A DNA stretch of 64,000 bases from Aquabacterium humicola (GCF_030167915.1 NZ_JARGNB010000004.1:434001-498000); one strand, 5' to 3'; positions 8,834-17,703 are shown, numbered from the stretch's first letter. The notes: a model not told the origin generated them from the sequence alone. A program made the numbers and translations.

Positions 8834-10888
8834 TCACAGGCTGAGGCGCACGTTCAGCGACAGCGCGCGGCCGCCCATCGGCGCCAGCTCGCGGGCGGTG
8901 CGCAAGGCGCTGGCGTTGGTGGCCAGCCGGTTGCCGGCGTTGTCGAGCTTGAGCGTCCAAGCGAGGTCGCGACCGCCCAGCTGCGTGGTCCAGCCGGTCC
9001 ACAGGTCGAGCAGCGTCCAGCCCGGCGTCGGCACGTCGCCGGCGCCGACCCGGTCCTGCCGCGCCGCATGGCGGGCCTGCGCACCGAAGCGCCAGGCGCC
9101 CTGCCGCGCCTCGGCGCCCAGCGTCAGCCGCCAGGGCGCGAGCCGCGGCAGCGGGACGCCGGTGGACCGGTCGGTGCCGCGCACGAGGTCGAGGCTGCCG
9201 TGCGCATCGAGCTGCCAGGGCAGCTCGGCGATGCGCCAGCGGCCTTCGAGCTCGAAGCCGTGCAGCCGCGCCGGCACGCCGTGGAAGCGGTAGACGGGCA
9301 CCGACGTGGTCTCGCCGTCCTCGCCCGCCACGTCGATCGTCTCGCCGGTGGTATCGAGCGCGATGTAGTTCGAGAAGCGCGCCGCCCACAGCTGCGCCTG
9401 CAGCCGGTGCGCGCCGCGCTTCCAGCCGATGCCCAGCTCCCCATGGCGGCTGCGTTCGACGGCCAGCGTCGGGTCGCCGCGCTCGAAGGCGCCGGTGGCG
9501 ACGTGCAGGCCGTTGGCGAAGAGCTCGTAGTAGGCCGGCGCGCGCTCGGTGCGGCCGACCGATGCGGTCGCCTGCCATTCGCTCGCCAGCGCCCATTGCG
9601 CCGACAGCGAGGCGCTCTTCGGCGAGAAGCGGCGCTCGGCGGCGTCGCCGAAGCGCGCTTCGCCGGCGCCGGCCGCATCGTCCGCCCGATCACCCGACGA
9701 GCGCACGCGGCTGCGTTCGAGCCGCGCGCCGGCGCCGAGGGTCAGCGCCTGGCCGCGCCATTCCTGCAGCGTGAAGAGACCGGCGCTGCGGGTGCGGGTG
9801 TCGGGCACGAACGCTTCCTCGCCGAGCGCCGAGAAGCTCAGCGACTCCAGCTGCAGCCCGAGCGCGCCATGCCAGCGGCCGTCCAGCCCGGGGGCTTGCC
9901 GCGCCAGCACCCGCAGCTCGCGGCCGCTGGAACGGAAGCGGGTGCCGACCTCGCCGCTGCCTTCGACCTCGTCGTGGCGGTAGCGCGTCGCGCCGAGGCG
10001 GAACTCCAGCTGCGAGAACGGCCCGGCCAGGCGGCGCCGTTCGCCGGCGAGCTGCACCTGCGAGCGGCGCATGCGGATGGTCACGTCGGGCTCGACGGTC
10101 ACGCCGTAGTCGTTGCCGTAGCCGTCGACCGCCGCGCCGAGGTAACCGTCGGCGCCGGCCCAGCTGACGCCGACCGCCCCGGCCTGGCTCTCGCCGGCAC
10201 TGTTGGCGATGCGGGTGGCCGGGGCGCCGGGTTCGCCTTCGCGCATCGGCGTGAAGCGCGGCACGCGCTGGTCCTCGCTGCGGCGGGCGGCGAGGTCGGC
10301 ATGCCAGTTCAGCCCGCCGGACCCGCCGTCGAGCACCGCGGCGCCGGCGCGCTCGTTCGCCGCGCCGCCGACACGCAGCTCGGCGCGACCGGCCAGGCCG
10401 TCGAGCGGCTGGCGCGGCACGCGGTTGTCGATCGCATTGACCACGCCGCCGGTGGCGTTGCCGCCGTACAGCAGCGCGGCCGGGCCGCGCAGCACCTCGA
10501 TGCGCTCGACGACCAGCGGATCGATCGCCACCGCATGGTCGAAGCTGAGGTTCGACGCGTCGGGCGTCTGGCCGCCGTTGTCGAGCAGGCGCACGCGGTC
10601 GCCGTCGAGGCCGCGGATCACCGGGCGCGCGCTCTGCGGGCCGAAGCCGGTGGACGCGACGCCGGGCAGCCCGTCGAGCGTCGCGCCCAGGGTGCCGCCG
10701 CGGCGCAGCGCGAGGCCGTCGCCGGCGAGCACGCTGGCCGGCTGCAGCAGCGCATCGCGGCCGAGCGGGTTGCCGGTGACCACGACGGTGGCGGTCGCGG
10801 CGGGTGGGGTCTGGGCGTGAAGGGAGGAAGCAGCGCCGAATGCGCTGGCAACGGCCAGCGCGACGGCATGCGGATGCAGTCGGGTCAT
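8834..10888 (-). CDS. TonB-dependent outer-membrane receptor, ZnuD-like
   Basis: This 684-residue outer-membrane receptor starts with a Sec signal ending SSLHAQ. The plug contains TVVVTGNPLGRDA, RPVIRGLDGDRVRLLDNG, the DASNLSFDHAVAIDPL segment and ERIEVLRGPAALLYGGNATGG. A beta-barrel follows, ending in LNVRLSL, compatible with a C-terminal barrel signature. The FDHAVAIDPL plug variant is typical of ZnuD-like zinc receptors, so zinc or another metal is the inferred substrate. The ATG at 10888 with AGGA nine bases upstream is chosen over a TTG at 10906. A DUF2946-like gene upstream and a DUF3299 ABC operon nearby support metal uptake. Confidence 0.88.
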   Translation of the reverse strand: MTRLHPHAVALAVASAFGAASSLHAQTPPAATATVVVTGNPLGRDALLQPASVLAGDGLALRRGGTLGATLDGLPGVASTGFGPQSARPVIRGLDGDRVRLLDNGGQTPDASNLSFDHAVAIDPLVVERIEVLRGPAALLYGGNATGGVVNAIDNRVPRQPLDGLAGRAELRVGGAANERAGAAVLDGGSGGLNWHADLAARRSEDQRVPRFTPMREGEPGAPATRIANSAGESQAGAVGVSWAGADGYLGAAVDGYGNDYGVTVEPDVTIRMRRSQVQLAGERRRLAGPFSQLEFRLGATRYRHDEVEGSGEVGTRFRSSGRELRVLARQAPGLDGRWHGALGLQLESLSFSALGEEAFVPDTRTRSAGLFTLQEWRGQALTLGAGARLERSRVRSSGDRADDAAGAGEARFGDAAERRFSPKSASLSAQWALASEWQATASVGRTERAPAYYELFANGLHVATGAFERGDPTLAVERSRHGELGIGWKRGAHRLQAQLWAARFSNYIALDTTGETIDVAGEDGETTSVPVYRFHGVPARLHGFELEGRWRIAELPWQLDAHGSLDLVRGTDRSTGVPLPRLAPWRLTLGAEARQGAWRFGAQARHAARQDRVGAGDVPTPGWTLLDLWTGWTTQLGGRDLAWTLKLDNAGNRLATNASALRTARELAPMGGRALSLNVRLSL

Positions 10889-10990
10889 CGAAGAAAGTCC
10901 TGGCAAGAGGCAGCGGACGGCGCATCGCGCGGCCGGAGGCGGCCACGCCGAGGCGTCGTCGGGGGAGGGGCGGCGCGGTGGCCGCCGGGC

Positions 10991-11329
10991 TCAGGCCAGG
11001 TGGGTGGGCGGTCCGCGGGCGTGGTAGCCCGCGCCGGTGCCGCCGCGCAGCGTGTGCACGGCGGTGGCCGGCGCGACGGCTTCGCCAGGGAGCCGTGCGA
11101 TCACCAGGGGCGCCGCTGGCAGCGCCGTGCCGAGCGCGGCGAGCGCCAGGCATTCGAGGCAGGCGAGCTCGATCGTCGCGCCGCCGTCGTCGCCCGGTTC
11201 AGCCGTCGTCGCGGCCGCCGCTGCCGGGCCGGCTTGGCCGAGCGGGTGATGCATCCAGCCATGCAGCAGCGCGGCGGGCTGCATCAGCAGCACCAGCAGC
11301 GAGAGCAGGATCAGCAGGCGGGAGCGCAT
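10991..11329 (-). CDS. DUF2946-like small exported protein
   Basis: A 112-residue protein with a hydrophobic signal (MRSRLLILLSLLVLLMQPAALL), followed by the possible metal-binding cluster HGWMHH, a CLECLALAAL pair of cysteines and the ending GYHARGPPTHLA. The His/Cys content and the final RGPP resemble DUF2946-like proteins often found beside TonB receptors for copper or zinc. It lies about 100 bp upstream of the receptor gene on the same strand, so the two are probably cotranscribed and it may bind metal in the periplasm. Confidence 0.7.
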   Translation of the reverse strand: MRSRLLILLSLLVLLMQPAALLHGWMHHPLGQAGPAAAAATTAEPGDDGGATIELACLECLALAALGTALPAAPLVIARLPGEAVAPATAVHTLRGGTGAGYHARGPPTHLA

Positions 11330-11472
11330 GGCGGTCGGAGGCGCGCAAGCTTAGCAGCGCTGCAGGGATTCCCTCCGACGGGGGGTTGCTGTCCACCCGC
11401 CGGGGCGATGGTGCGCGGCGGCGTCGCGGCGGACGATGCCGGTCAACGAACCACGAACGCCAGGAGGACCCC

Positions 11473-11694
11473 ATGAGCGCCACGACCCTCGCCGACCCGA
11501 CGCCCGAGCAGCCCGCCGACGACGCGGCGCGCGGCTGCGGCTGGTTCGATTCCAGCCACGAGCTCGCGGCCGGGCTTGCGGTGATCGAGCACCGCGGCTT
11601 CGAAGCGCTGCCGGCCGGCCTGCCGCTGGCCTGGCAGATGGCGGCCTGGAGCGCGGCGAACGTGCGGGGACGTCAGCGCGCCGGCGCCTGGTAA
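11473..11694 (+). CDS. small hypothetical protein, 73 residues
   Basis: A 73-residue protein beginning MSATTLADPTPEQPADD, with a central GCGWFDSSHELAAGLAVIEH. A strong AGGAGG ends five bases before the ATG. It has no signal peptide or membrane helix and I do not know its role. Its last bases overlap the end of the DUF3299 gene on the opposite strand. The excellent ribosome site makes it likely real although it runs against the flanking metal-uptake genes. Confidence 0.7.
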   Translation: MSATTLADPTPEQPADDAARGCGWFDSSHELAAGLAVIEHRGFEALPAGLPLAWQMAAWSAANVRGRQRAGAW

Positions 11695-12227
11695 CGGTCG
11701 ACCAGCGCCGCCTCGAGCCGGTACGCCGACGTGCCCATCGGCGAGCCCTGGCGCGCCGCGCGCAGCCGGCCGCTGACCCACACCGTGTCCATGGTCTGGA
11801 AGCCCTGGAGCGGCTTGGCCGGCTGCACCAGCACGATCTGGTTGGCCGGCGGCGGCGGGCTGTGGATGCAGGCGCCGAAGTACGGCACCAGCAGGAATTC
11901 GGTGATGCCGGCCTTGCTTTCGTCCAGTGGCACCAGGTAGCCCGGCAGCTTGATCGCCGCGCCGTCGAGCTTGGGCTCGGCCGGCGCGTTGTCCCAGGCC
12001 TCGCGCAGCTTGGTCATCATGTCCATCGCGCGCGGGTCGCCATCGTTGAGCGCGCCGAGGTTCTTGTCCTTCACGCCGGCCATCGGGTCCCAGCCCTTGG
12101 GCACCAGGTCGTCCCAGCGCAGCTCGGTGTAGCCGCCGGGCTTGCTGGCGGGCTGGGCGAAGGCGCCGGTGGCGGAGCCGGCGAGCGCGGCGAGCAGCAG
12201 GCGGCGAGAGATCGAGGCGGAGGACAT
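11673..12227 (-). CDS. DUF3299 family exported protein
   Basis: The 184-residue protein has a signal peptide with a twin-arginine flavour (SISRRLLLAALAGSATGAFAQ). The DUF3299 core follows: LRWDDLVPKGWDP, IKLPGYLVPLDESKAGITEF and LVPYFGACIHSPPPPANQIV. The cysteine and histidine of GACIHSPPPPANQ are the obvious candidates for metal contact. DUF3299 genes commonly follow a MacB-like ABC pair, as here, and related Pseudomonas operons are known to respond to zinc depletion, so a periplasmic role in metal transport is inferred. The ATG at 12227 is favoured over a TTG at 12236. It is last in a three-gene operon. Confidence 0.87.
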   Translation of the reverse strand: MSSASISRRLLLAALAGSATGAFAQPASKPGGYTELRWDDLVPKGWDPMAGVKDKNLGALNDGDPRAMDMMTKLREAWDNAPAEPKLDGAAIKLPGYLVPLDESKAGITEFLLVPYFGACIHSPPPPANQIVLVQPAKPLQGFQTMDTVWVSGRLRAARQGSPMGTSAYRLEAALVDRYQAPAR

Positions 12228-12239
12228 CGTGGGCAATCT

Positions 12240-13502
12240 TTACAGGCGGGGCGACAGGCCGTCGACCAGCGACAACCGGTAGGCGCGCCACCCCGGCAGC
12301 AGGCTGGCCAGCCAGCCCCCGGCGAGCAGCGCGCCGATCAGCCGCCATTCTGGCGCGCCGGGCGGCGCGGCCCGCAATGCGAGGCCGAATTGCCCCTGCA
12401 CCCAGTCGCCCGCCAGCGCCACCGTCAACCAGCAGGCGACGACACCCAGCGCGACCCCGGCCACCGTGACCAGCGCGCCTTCGAAGGCCAGCAGCCACAG
12501 CACCTGGCGCGGACCCGCGCCGACGGCGCGCAGGATCGCCAGCTCGCGCCGGCGCTCGTTCAAGCCCGCGAGGATCACCGCGACCAGCCCGCCCACCGAC
12601 ACCAGCGCCACCAGCGCGCTCATCGCCTGCAGGCCCCGTTCGCCGAGCGCGACCACCGTCCACAGCTCGTCGAGCGCGACGCCGGGCAGGATCGCCAGCA
12701 GCGGCTCGTCGCGGAAGGCCGCCACCTCGCGCTGCACCGAGAACACCGCGGCCCGGTTCTTCAGCCCCAGCAGCACCGCGGTGACGCTGCGCGGCGTCAG
12801 GTCGCGCTGCGCCGCCGCATCGGCCGACACCGCCATGCCGGGCAGCTTCGCGCCGGCGATCCAGTCGACATGCAGCGCCTCGATCGCCTGCAGGCTGACG
12901 TGCAGCGTGCGGTCCACCGGCGTGCCGGTGGGCGCGAGGATGCCGGCGACGGTGAAGGGCTTGTCGGCGTGGTCGTTGGCCTGCAGTGCGCCGTCGCCGT
13001 GCGCCAGGACCACGCGGTCACCGAGCTTGTAGTGCAGCCGTGCGGCGACCTCCGCGCCGAGCACGACGTCGTACAGCGCGTCGAACGGCTTGCCCTGGTG
13101 GAAGCGCAAGGGCTGCTTGTCGCCATGGCGGAAGTGCGCGAAGTAGTCGCCGGTCGTGCCCAGCACCGCGAAGCCGCGGTGGCTGTCGCCCAGCGACAGC
13201 GGCACCATCCAGGCCACCGCGCGGTGCTGCGCCAGCGCCTGCGCGCTGCTCCAGCGGATGTTGTTCGTCGCGTTGCCGATGCGGAACACCGAATACAGCA
13301 GCAGCTGCACCGGCCCCGTGCGCGCACCGACGATCAGGTCGGTGCCCGAGACGGCCGACGAGAAGTTCTCGCGCACGTCCTGCCGGATGCGCTCGATGCC
13401 CATCAGCAGGAAGCTCGACAGCGCGATCGACACTACCACCAGCGACAGCACGAAGCGGCGGTTCCACGCGCTGCGCGCGGCCAGGCTCAGCAGGGGCTTC
13501 AT
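12240..13502 (-). CDS. MacB/FtsX-like ABC transporter permease
   Basis: This 420-residue permease has one N-terminal membrane helix (about residues 17-37), a large periplasmic domain, and three C-terminal helices around 285-310, 335-360 and 385-405. ERRRELAILRAVGA in the cytoplasmic loop is the usual FtsX/MacB motif. Such permeases normally act mechanically on periplasmic or lipoprotein partners rather than forming a channel. Its start overlaps the ATPase stop by four bases (ATGA), and 12 bp separate it from the DUF3299 gene. The operon is the type associated with zinc limitation; the actual substrate is unproven. Confidence 0.9.
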   Translation of the reverse strand: MKPLLSLAARSAWNRRFVLSLVVVSIALSSFLLMGIERIRQDVRENFSSAVSGTDLIVGARTGPVQLLLYSVFRIGNATNNIRWSSAQALAQHRAVAWMVPLSLGDSHRGFAVLGTTGDYFAHFRHGDKQPLRFHQGKPFDALYDVVLGAEVAARLHYKLGDRVVLAHGDGALQANDHADKPFTVAGILAPTGTPVDRTLHVSLQAIEALHVDWIAGAKLPGMAVSADAAAQRDLTPRSVTAVLLGLKNRAAVFSVQREVAAFRDEPLLAILPGVALDELWTVVALGERGLQAMSALVALVSVGGLVAVILAGLNERRRELAILRAVGAGPRQVLWLLAFEGALVTVAGVALGVVACWLTVALAGDWVQGQFGLALRAAPPGAPEWRLIGALLAGGWLASLLPGWRAYRLSLVDGLSPRL

Positions 13503-14203
13503 GCGGTCACCGCCGGCGGCTGCGCTGTCGCGCGGTTCAGCGCCGGCAGGTCCAGCTGACGGTCGAAGTGAGCGGCCAGGCGCGCATCGTGGCTGACGAA
13601 GACCAGCGCGCTGCCGGCGTCGGCGCAGGCCTCGCGCAGCAGCGCCATGAAGTTGTCGCGCAGGTCCTCGTCGAGTGCCGAGGTCGGTTCGTCGGCGATC
13701 ACCACCGCCGGCGCGCCGATCAGCGCGCGAGCGGCGGCCACGCGCTGCTGCTGGCCGACCGACAGCGCGCCGGCCGGCCGGTGCCACAGCGCGCGGGCCA
13801 GGCCGATGCGTTCGAGCAGCCGTTCCGCGTCGCCGGCGGGCGTGCGGGCCGCGCGCGGCTTGGAGAACCGGCACGGCAGCCGCACGTTGTCGAGCACCGA
13901 CAGGTAGGCCAGCAGGTTGAACTGCTGGAAGATGTAGCCGAGGTGGTCGGCACGCCACGCGTCGCGGCCGGCCGACGACAGCGTGCGCCAGTCGCGGCCG
14001 AGCAGCGCGAGCTCGCCGGCATCGGCCAGCAGCACGCCGGCCAGCAGCGACAGCAGGGTCGACTTGCCGCTGCCGCTGGGGCCGCGCAGGAACAGGCGTT
14101 CGCCGGCGGCGACGGTCAGCTCGTCGATCTGCAGCAGGTCGGCATCGGCGCCGGGCCAGCGGTAGCGCAGGCCGCGGACCTGCAGCGCGGGGGCGGTGGA
14201 CAT
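13499..14203 (-). CDS. ABC transporter ATP-binding protein, MacB-like
   Basis: The 234-residue ATPase has Walker A GPSGSGKST near residue 40, the Q-loop region YIFQQFNLLAYLSV, a signature ALSVGQQQRVAAARAL, Walker B VVIADEPTSALD and the switch histidine VSHDARL. It belongs to the LolD/MacB branch that pairs with FtsX-like permeases such as the next gene. The start at 14203 (MSTAPALQV) fits the family; an in-frame ATG at 14236 would add eleven residues. It heads the ABC-permease-DUF3299 operon. Confidence 0.92.
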   Translation of the reverse strand: MSTAPALQVRGLRYRWPGADADLLQIDELTVAAGERLFLRGPSGSGKSTLLSLLAGVLLADAGELALLGRDWRTLSSAGRDAWRADHLGYIFQQFNLLAYLSVLDNVRLPCRFSKPRAARTPAGDAERLLERIGLARALWHRPAGALSVGQQQRVAAARALIGAPAVVIADEPTSALDEDLRDNFMALLREACADAGSALVFVSHDARLAAHFDRQLDLPALNRATAQPPAVTA

Positions 14204-14354
14204 GGGCGCGCAGCTTAGCCGCTGCGCGCGGTTCATCCGCGCTGCTTGCGGCTGGTGCCGCGCCGGCGCGGCTTCGTCGCAAGCCGCTCGCGGCGCGTTG
14301 CCCGGCTCCCTACAGTCCACCCCATCGACAGACGCCACGCCACAGGAACCGACC

Positions 14355-14507
14355 ATGAACAACGCCCTCACCGCCCAAGCCACCGCCTTCGGCCTCGCCG
14401 CCCTCGTGACGCTGGGCGTGCTGTTCGGGTTGAATGGGCTGGCGCACACCGAATTCCAGGCCGCGCAGCAGCTGGCGCAGGCCACCGCCTCGCAGCAGTC
14501 GACCTGA
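14355..14507 (+). CDS. small single-helix membrane protein, 50 residues
   Basis: A 50-residue protein (MNNALTAQATAFGLAALVTL onward) with one membrane helix around residues 9-30 and an Ala/Gln-rich tail ending SQQST. AGGAACC upstream is an acceptable ribosome site. A strong intrinsic terminator follows 45 bp after the stop, which supports an independent short transcript. I do not recognise a family. Confidence 0.65.
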   Translation: MNNALTAQATAFGLAALVTLGVLFGLNGLAHTEFQAAQQLAQATASQQST

Positions 14508-14551
14508 CCCCTTGACTCCTCCCGTCCCCCGTTGACCTCGGGGATGTTTCA

Positions 14552-14582
14552 CCCGCCGGACCGCAAGGCCGGCGGGTTTTTT
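14552..14582 (+). terminator. intrinsic terminator
   Basis: An 8-bp perfect GC stem (CCCGCCGG with CCGGCGGG) and a nine-base loop are followed immediately by six T. It ends the transcript of the 50-residue protein gene. Confidence 0.9.
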
Positions 14583-14630
14583 CATGCCGCTACGATGCGC
14601 GGCTTCTAAGAGCGATGCCTCGGAGGCGCG

Positions 14631-14909
14631 ATGAAAGCAGTGTGGAACGGCGTGGTGGTCGCCGAGAGCGACGACACGGTGGTCGTCGAGGGCGAGCACT
14701 ACTTCCCGGAAGCGGCGCTGAAGCGCGAGTACATCACCTTCAGCAACCACCGCACCAGCAACTGGATGGGCCAGGCGCAGTACTACAGCCTGTTCGTCAA
14801 CGGCGAGCTGAAGCCGGACGCGGCCTGGTACTACGCCGAACCGACCGACGCGGCCCGGGCGCTCAAGGGCCGCGTCGCCTTCGGCAAGGGGGTGCAGGTC
14901 ATCGACTGA
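14631..14909 (+). CDS. DUF427 domain protein
   Basis: This 92-residue protein is a complete DUF427 domain: KAVWNGVVVAESDDTVVVEG, HYFPEAALKREY and the aromatic WYYAEPTDAARALKGRVAF near the end. The family is a small beta-rich fold of unknown biochemical role, widespread in bacteria. A GGAGGCGCG ribosome site precedes the ATG. It is convergent with the pirin gene, with only 15 bp between stops. Confidence 0.9.
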   Translation: MKAVWNGVVVAESDDTVVVEGEHYFPEAALKREYITFSNHRTSNWMGQAQYYSLFVNGELKPDAAWYYAEPTDAARALKGRVAFGKGVQVID

Positions 14910-14924
14910 CCTGCGCCCGGCCGA

Positions 14925-15797
14925 TCAGGCCAGCGTGCCGTTGCGGAAGTCCTCGACCGCCTGCATCAGCTCGTCGCGCGTATTCATCACGAACGGGCCG
15001 TACTGCGCGATCGGCTCCTTCAGCGGCCGGCCCGCGATCAGCAGCGCGCGCGTCGGCTCGTCGCCGGCGGTCAGCACGACGCCGTCGCCATCGGCGCGGT
15101 TGGCCAGCACCGCCATGCGCTGCAGCGGCACGTTCGTGCCCTCGATCGACAGCGCGCCGCGGTAGACGTAGACGAAGGCGTTGAACGCCGGATCGAGCGG
15201 CTGCTCGAAGCGCGCGCCCGGCTCCAGGTGCAGGTCCAGGTACAGCGGCTCGGTGCGCGGGCGCTGCACCGCGCCTTTCACACCGTAGCTCGAGCCGGCG
15301 ATCACCCGCACCGTGACGCCGTTGCGGCTGAACTCCGGGATCTCGGTCGACGGGATGTCGCGGTAGCCGGCGGGCTGCATCTTGTCCGCCGCGGCGAGGT
15401 TCAGCCACAGCTGGAAGCCTTCCATGCGGCCTTCTTCCTGCTCCGGCAGCTCGCTGTGGATCACGCCGCGGCCGGCGGTCATCCACTGCACGCCGCCATT
15501 GGTCAGCAGGCCTTCGTGGCCGGCGGAGTCGCGGTGGCGCATGCGGCCGGCCAGCATGTAGGTGACCGTCTCGAAGCCTCGGTGCGGATGGTCCGGGAAG
15601 CCGGCGATGTAGTCGCCGGCGTCGTCGGAGCCGAAGGCATCGAGCATCAGGAAGGGGTCGAGGCGGAACTGCAGCGGCTGCGTCAGCACGCGGGTCAGCT
15701 TGACGCCGGCGCCGTCGCTGGTGGCTTGTCCAGCGACCAGGCGCTCGACGGACCGGCCGCGCGCGACGACGGTGTTGTCGAGGGTGGTCGTGTTCAT
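14925..15797 (-). CDS. pirin family protein
   Basis: The 290-residue bicupin has the N-terminal pirin motif DPFLMLDAFG, then FPDHPHRGFETVTYMLAGRMRHRDS and GGVQWMTAGRGVIHSE, which contain the histidines and glutamate of the iron site. The C-terminal cupin ends with QYGPFVMNTRDELMQAVEDF. Bacterial pirins include quercetinase-like dioxygenases and redox regulators. The gene lies 32 bp downstream of azoR on the same strand and divergent from a LysR regulator, so the pair is probably one operon responding to quinones or electrophiles. This role is inferred from context. Confidence 0.92.
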   Translation of the reverse strand: MNTTTLDNTVVARGRSVERLVAGQATSDGAGVKLTRVLTQPLQFRLDPFLMLDAFGSDDAGDYIAGFPDHPHRGFETVTYMLAGRMRHRDSAGHEGLLTNGGVQWMTAGRGVIHSELPEQEEGRMEGFQLWLNLAAADKMQPAGYRDIPSTEIPEFSRNGVTVRVIAGSSYGVKGAVQRPRTEPLYLDLHLEPGARFEQPLDPAFNAFVYVYRGALSIEGTNVPLQRMAVLANRADGDGVVLTAGDEPTRALLIAGRPLKEPIAQYGPFVMNTRDELMQAVEDFRNGTLA

Positions 15798-15829
15798 CAG
15801 GAGACTCCGTGGTTGGGGGTGGGGGGAAC

Positions 15830-16456
15830 TCAGGCGGTTTCGACAGCTTGCAGCAACTCGGCGATCTGCGCCTGCGCCGCGGCGATGCCCGCGGCCTCGG
15901 CCTCGGGACCCATCGCCAGACCTTCGGCGTAGACGAAACGCACATCGGTCATGCCCAGGAAGCCGAGCACCGTCCTCAGGTAGGGCACGACGGTGTCGCT
16001 GGGCTGGTCGCGGTGGATGCCGCCGCGCGTCAGCACCGCATAGACCGTCTTGTTCTTCAGCAGGCCTTCCGGACCACTGGCGGTGTACTGGAAGGTGACG
16101 CGGGCGCGGGCGATCGCGTCGATCCAGTTCTTCATCTGCGCGCTGACGCCGAAGTTGTACATCGGCACGCCGAGCACGATCACGTCGGCCGCCTGGATCT
16201 CGGCGATCAGCGCATCGTCGAGCGCGACGCGGGCGGCCTGCTCGGGCGTGCGGGCATCGGCCGGCGTGAACAGCGCGCCCAGCGTCGCTTCGTCGAGCAC
16301 GGGATGCGGCTGCGCGGCGAGGTCGCGCAGCGTGAAGCCGGCCTCGGGGTTCGCCGCCCGCAACTGCTGCACCAGCTCGTCGGCCAGGCGGGTCGAGATC
16401 GAACCGGCGCCGTTGGCGTAGGGACGGGCGCTGGAATTGACTTGCAGGATGTTCAT
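15830..16456 (-). CDS. azoR: FMN-dependent NADH-azoreductase
   Basis: This 208-residue flavodoxin-fold enzyme begins [19 protein letters not shown], carries the FMN-binding phrase [19 protein letters not shown] and the TRGG loop, and has the usual length of AzoR. The family reduces quinones and azo compounds in two-electron steps using NADH and protects against electrophile stress. It is the first gene of an azoR-pirin unit. The 121-bp intergenic region shared with the LysR gene contains paired repeat elements that probably bind that regulator. Confidence 0.92.
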   Translation of the reverse strand: MNILQVNSSARPYANGAGSISTRLADELVQQLRAANPEAGFTLRDLAAQPHPVLDEATLGALFTPADARTPEQAARVALDDALIAEIQAADVIVLGVPMYNFGVSAQMKNWIDAIARARVTFQYTASGPEGLLKNKTVYAVLTRGGIHRDQPSDTVVPYLRTVLGFLGMTDVRFVYAEGLAMGPEAEAAGIAAAQAQIAELLQAVETA

Positions 16457-16489
16457 CAGGGGCTCCTTGGCGGCGGGGTCGGGGGGTGA

Positions 16490-16571
16490 ATCGATGGGCT
16501 CCACTGTATTGATCGCACTGGGGCAACGGAAGCCATCGATCGGGATAACTTCGTTGCACCAGCGGAACAAT
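16490..16571. promoter_or_regulatory. probable LysR-type operator region between azoR and the regulator
   Basis: Two inverted copies of one element lie at 16508-16530 on the plus strand and 16550-16571 on the minus strand. They share the ATTG start and the CTGGkGCAACGrA end, with about 18 of 23 positions identical. A further imperfect inverted repeat frames the first copy (ATCGATGGGCTCC at 16490-16502, GGAAGCCATCGAT at 16528-16540). The position between divergent target and regulator genes fits LysR-type control. Confidence 0.6.
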
Positions 16572-16577
16572 CGACCG

Positions 16578-17522
16578 ATGATTCGGGCCATGGACCTCGA
16601 TGCCAACGACCTGCTGCTGTTCGCCCGCGTGGCCGAATCGGGCAGCTTCAGCCGCGCCGCCGAACGCGTTCGGCTGCCGAAATCCACCGTGTCCCGGCGC
16701 ATCGCGGCGCTGGAGAAACGCCTGGGCGAACGCCTGCTGCAGCGCAGCACCCGCAAGCTGTCGATCACCGAGTTCGGTTTCGGCGTGCTCGACCATGCGC
16801 GCGCGCTGGCCGCCGAGGTCGACGGCGCGCAGGCGCTGGCCTCGCACCGCCAGGCGCGGCCGAGCGGGCGCCTGCGGGTGTCGATGCCCGGCGACTTCGC
16901 GAACGTCGCGCTGCCGCAGATGCTGGCCGAGTTCGTGCGCGCGCACCCGGCGATCCAGCTGGAGATGGACCTGTCGCCGCGGCGCGTCGACCTGATCGGC
17001 GAGAACTTCGACCTCGCGGTGCGCATGGGCGACCTGCCGGAGGACAGCCAGCTCGCCGCGCGCCGGCTGGCCCGCATGACCCTGGGGCTGTACGCCTCGC
17101 CCGTTTACCTGGACGAGGTGGGTGAACCGGGCACGCCGGACGACCTGCTGGCGCTGCACGGCCTGCTGCTGCTGGGGCGCAGCGGGGAGGCGCGCAGCTG
17201 GCAGCTGCTGCGTGGCGAGGGCACCGACACGCCGGCACAGTGGCAGGGCGCGCCGGCGCGTTTTTCCAGCGCCAACTCGCCCGACGTGTTGCTGCGCATG
17301 GCGCTGGCGGGCTGCGGCGTCGTCTCGGCGCCGGACTTCTACGCAGCGACCATGGTGCGCGCCGGCAGCCTGCGCCGCGTGCTGCCCGAGTGGTGTCTGC
17401 CACCGTCCGAGTGCTGGGCGGTATTCCCCGGCCGCCGCCTGATGCCGGCGCGCACGCGCGTGTTCATCGACGCACTGGCGACCACGCTGGGCACCTGCAC
17501 GGAACCGTCGGTGCAGGCGTGA
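16578..17522 (+). CDS. LysR family transcriptional regulator
   Basis: The 314-residue protein has the LysR winged helix at residues about 6-63 ([41 protein letters not shown]) and a substrate-binding effector domain from about 93 to 300. It resembles the CrgA/AaeR-type branch of LysR proteins. It is transcribed divergently from azoR-pirin, the classic arrangement for a LysR protein that controls its neighbour, and repeat elements in the gap support that. An alternative start is the ATG at 16590. The inducer is unknown; quinone or azo compounds are plausible. Confidence 0.92.
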   Translation: MIRAMDLDANDLLLFARVAESGSFSRAAERVRLPKSTVSRRIAALEKRLGERLLQRSTRKLSITEFGFGVLDHARALAAEVDGAQALASHRQARPSGRLRVSMPGDFANVALPQMLAEFVRAHPAIQLEMDLSPRRVDLIGENFDLAVRMGDLPEDSQLAARRLARMTLGLYASPVYLDEVGEPGTPDDLLALHGLLLLGRSGEARSWQLLRGEGTDTPAQWQGAPARFSSANSPDVLLRMALAGCGVVSAPDFYAATMVRAGSLRRVLPEWCLPPSECWAVFPGRRLMPARTRVFIDALATTLGTCTEPSVQA

Positions 17523-17562
17523 ACCGGTGGTGAGCCGGTGAACGTCGCGGGCGCCGGGCGCT

Positions 17563-17703
17563 TCAGTGCGCCAGCAGCGCGCCGGCGAAGGCCAGCAGCA
17601 GCAGCAGCGCGCTGGTGTAGGCGACGTGGCGCAGCACCGCGCGCAGCAGCGCCGGCACGTCGTCGGCGGGGGGCGGGCACACGGACAGCTCGGCTGCGGA
17701 CAT
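17563..17703 (-). CDS. small single-helix membrane protein, 46 residues
   Basis: A 46-residue protein (MSAAELSVCPPPADDVPALL onward) with one C-terminal membrane helix (about residues 28-45). AGGAG ends eight bases before the ATG, a strong ribosome site. It is convergent with the LysR gene and of unknown function. The Pro-rich N terminus with one cysteine would face one side of the membrane. Confidence 0.65.
   Translation of the reverse strand: MSAAELSVCPPPADDVPALLRAVLRHVAYTSALLLLLAFAGALLAH

Noticed and set aside
10889-11472. Zur box near the ZnuD-like receptor and DUF2946-like gene
   Set aside because: No AT-rich palindrome resembling the known Zur consensus was found in these gaps or upstream of the ABC operon; the sites may have diverged, so the metal link rests on gene content.
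8786-11476. Long plus-strand frame opposite the TonB receptor
   Set aside because: It is low-complexity Arg/Ala/Gly sequence with no motif, fully explained as the shadow of the receptor gene.
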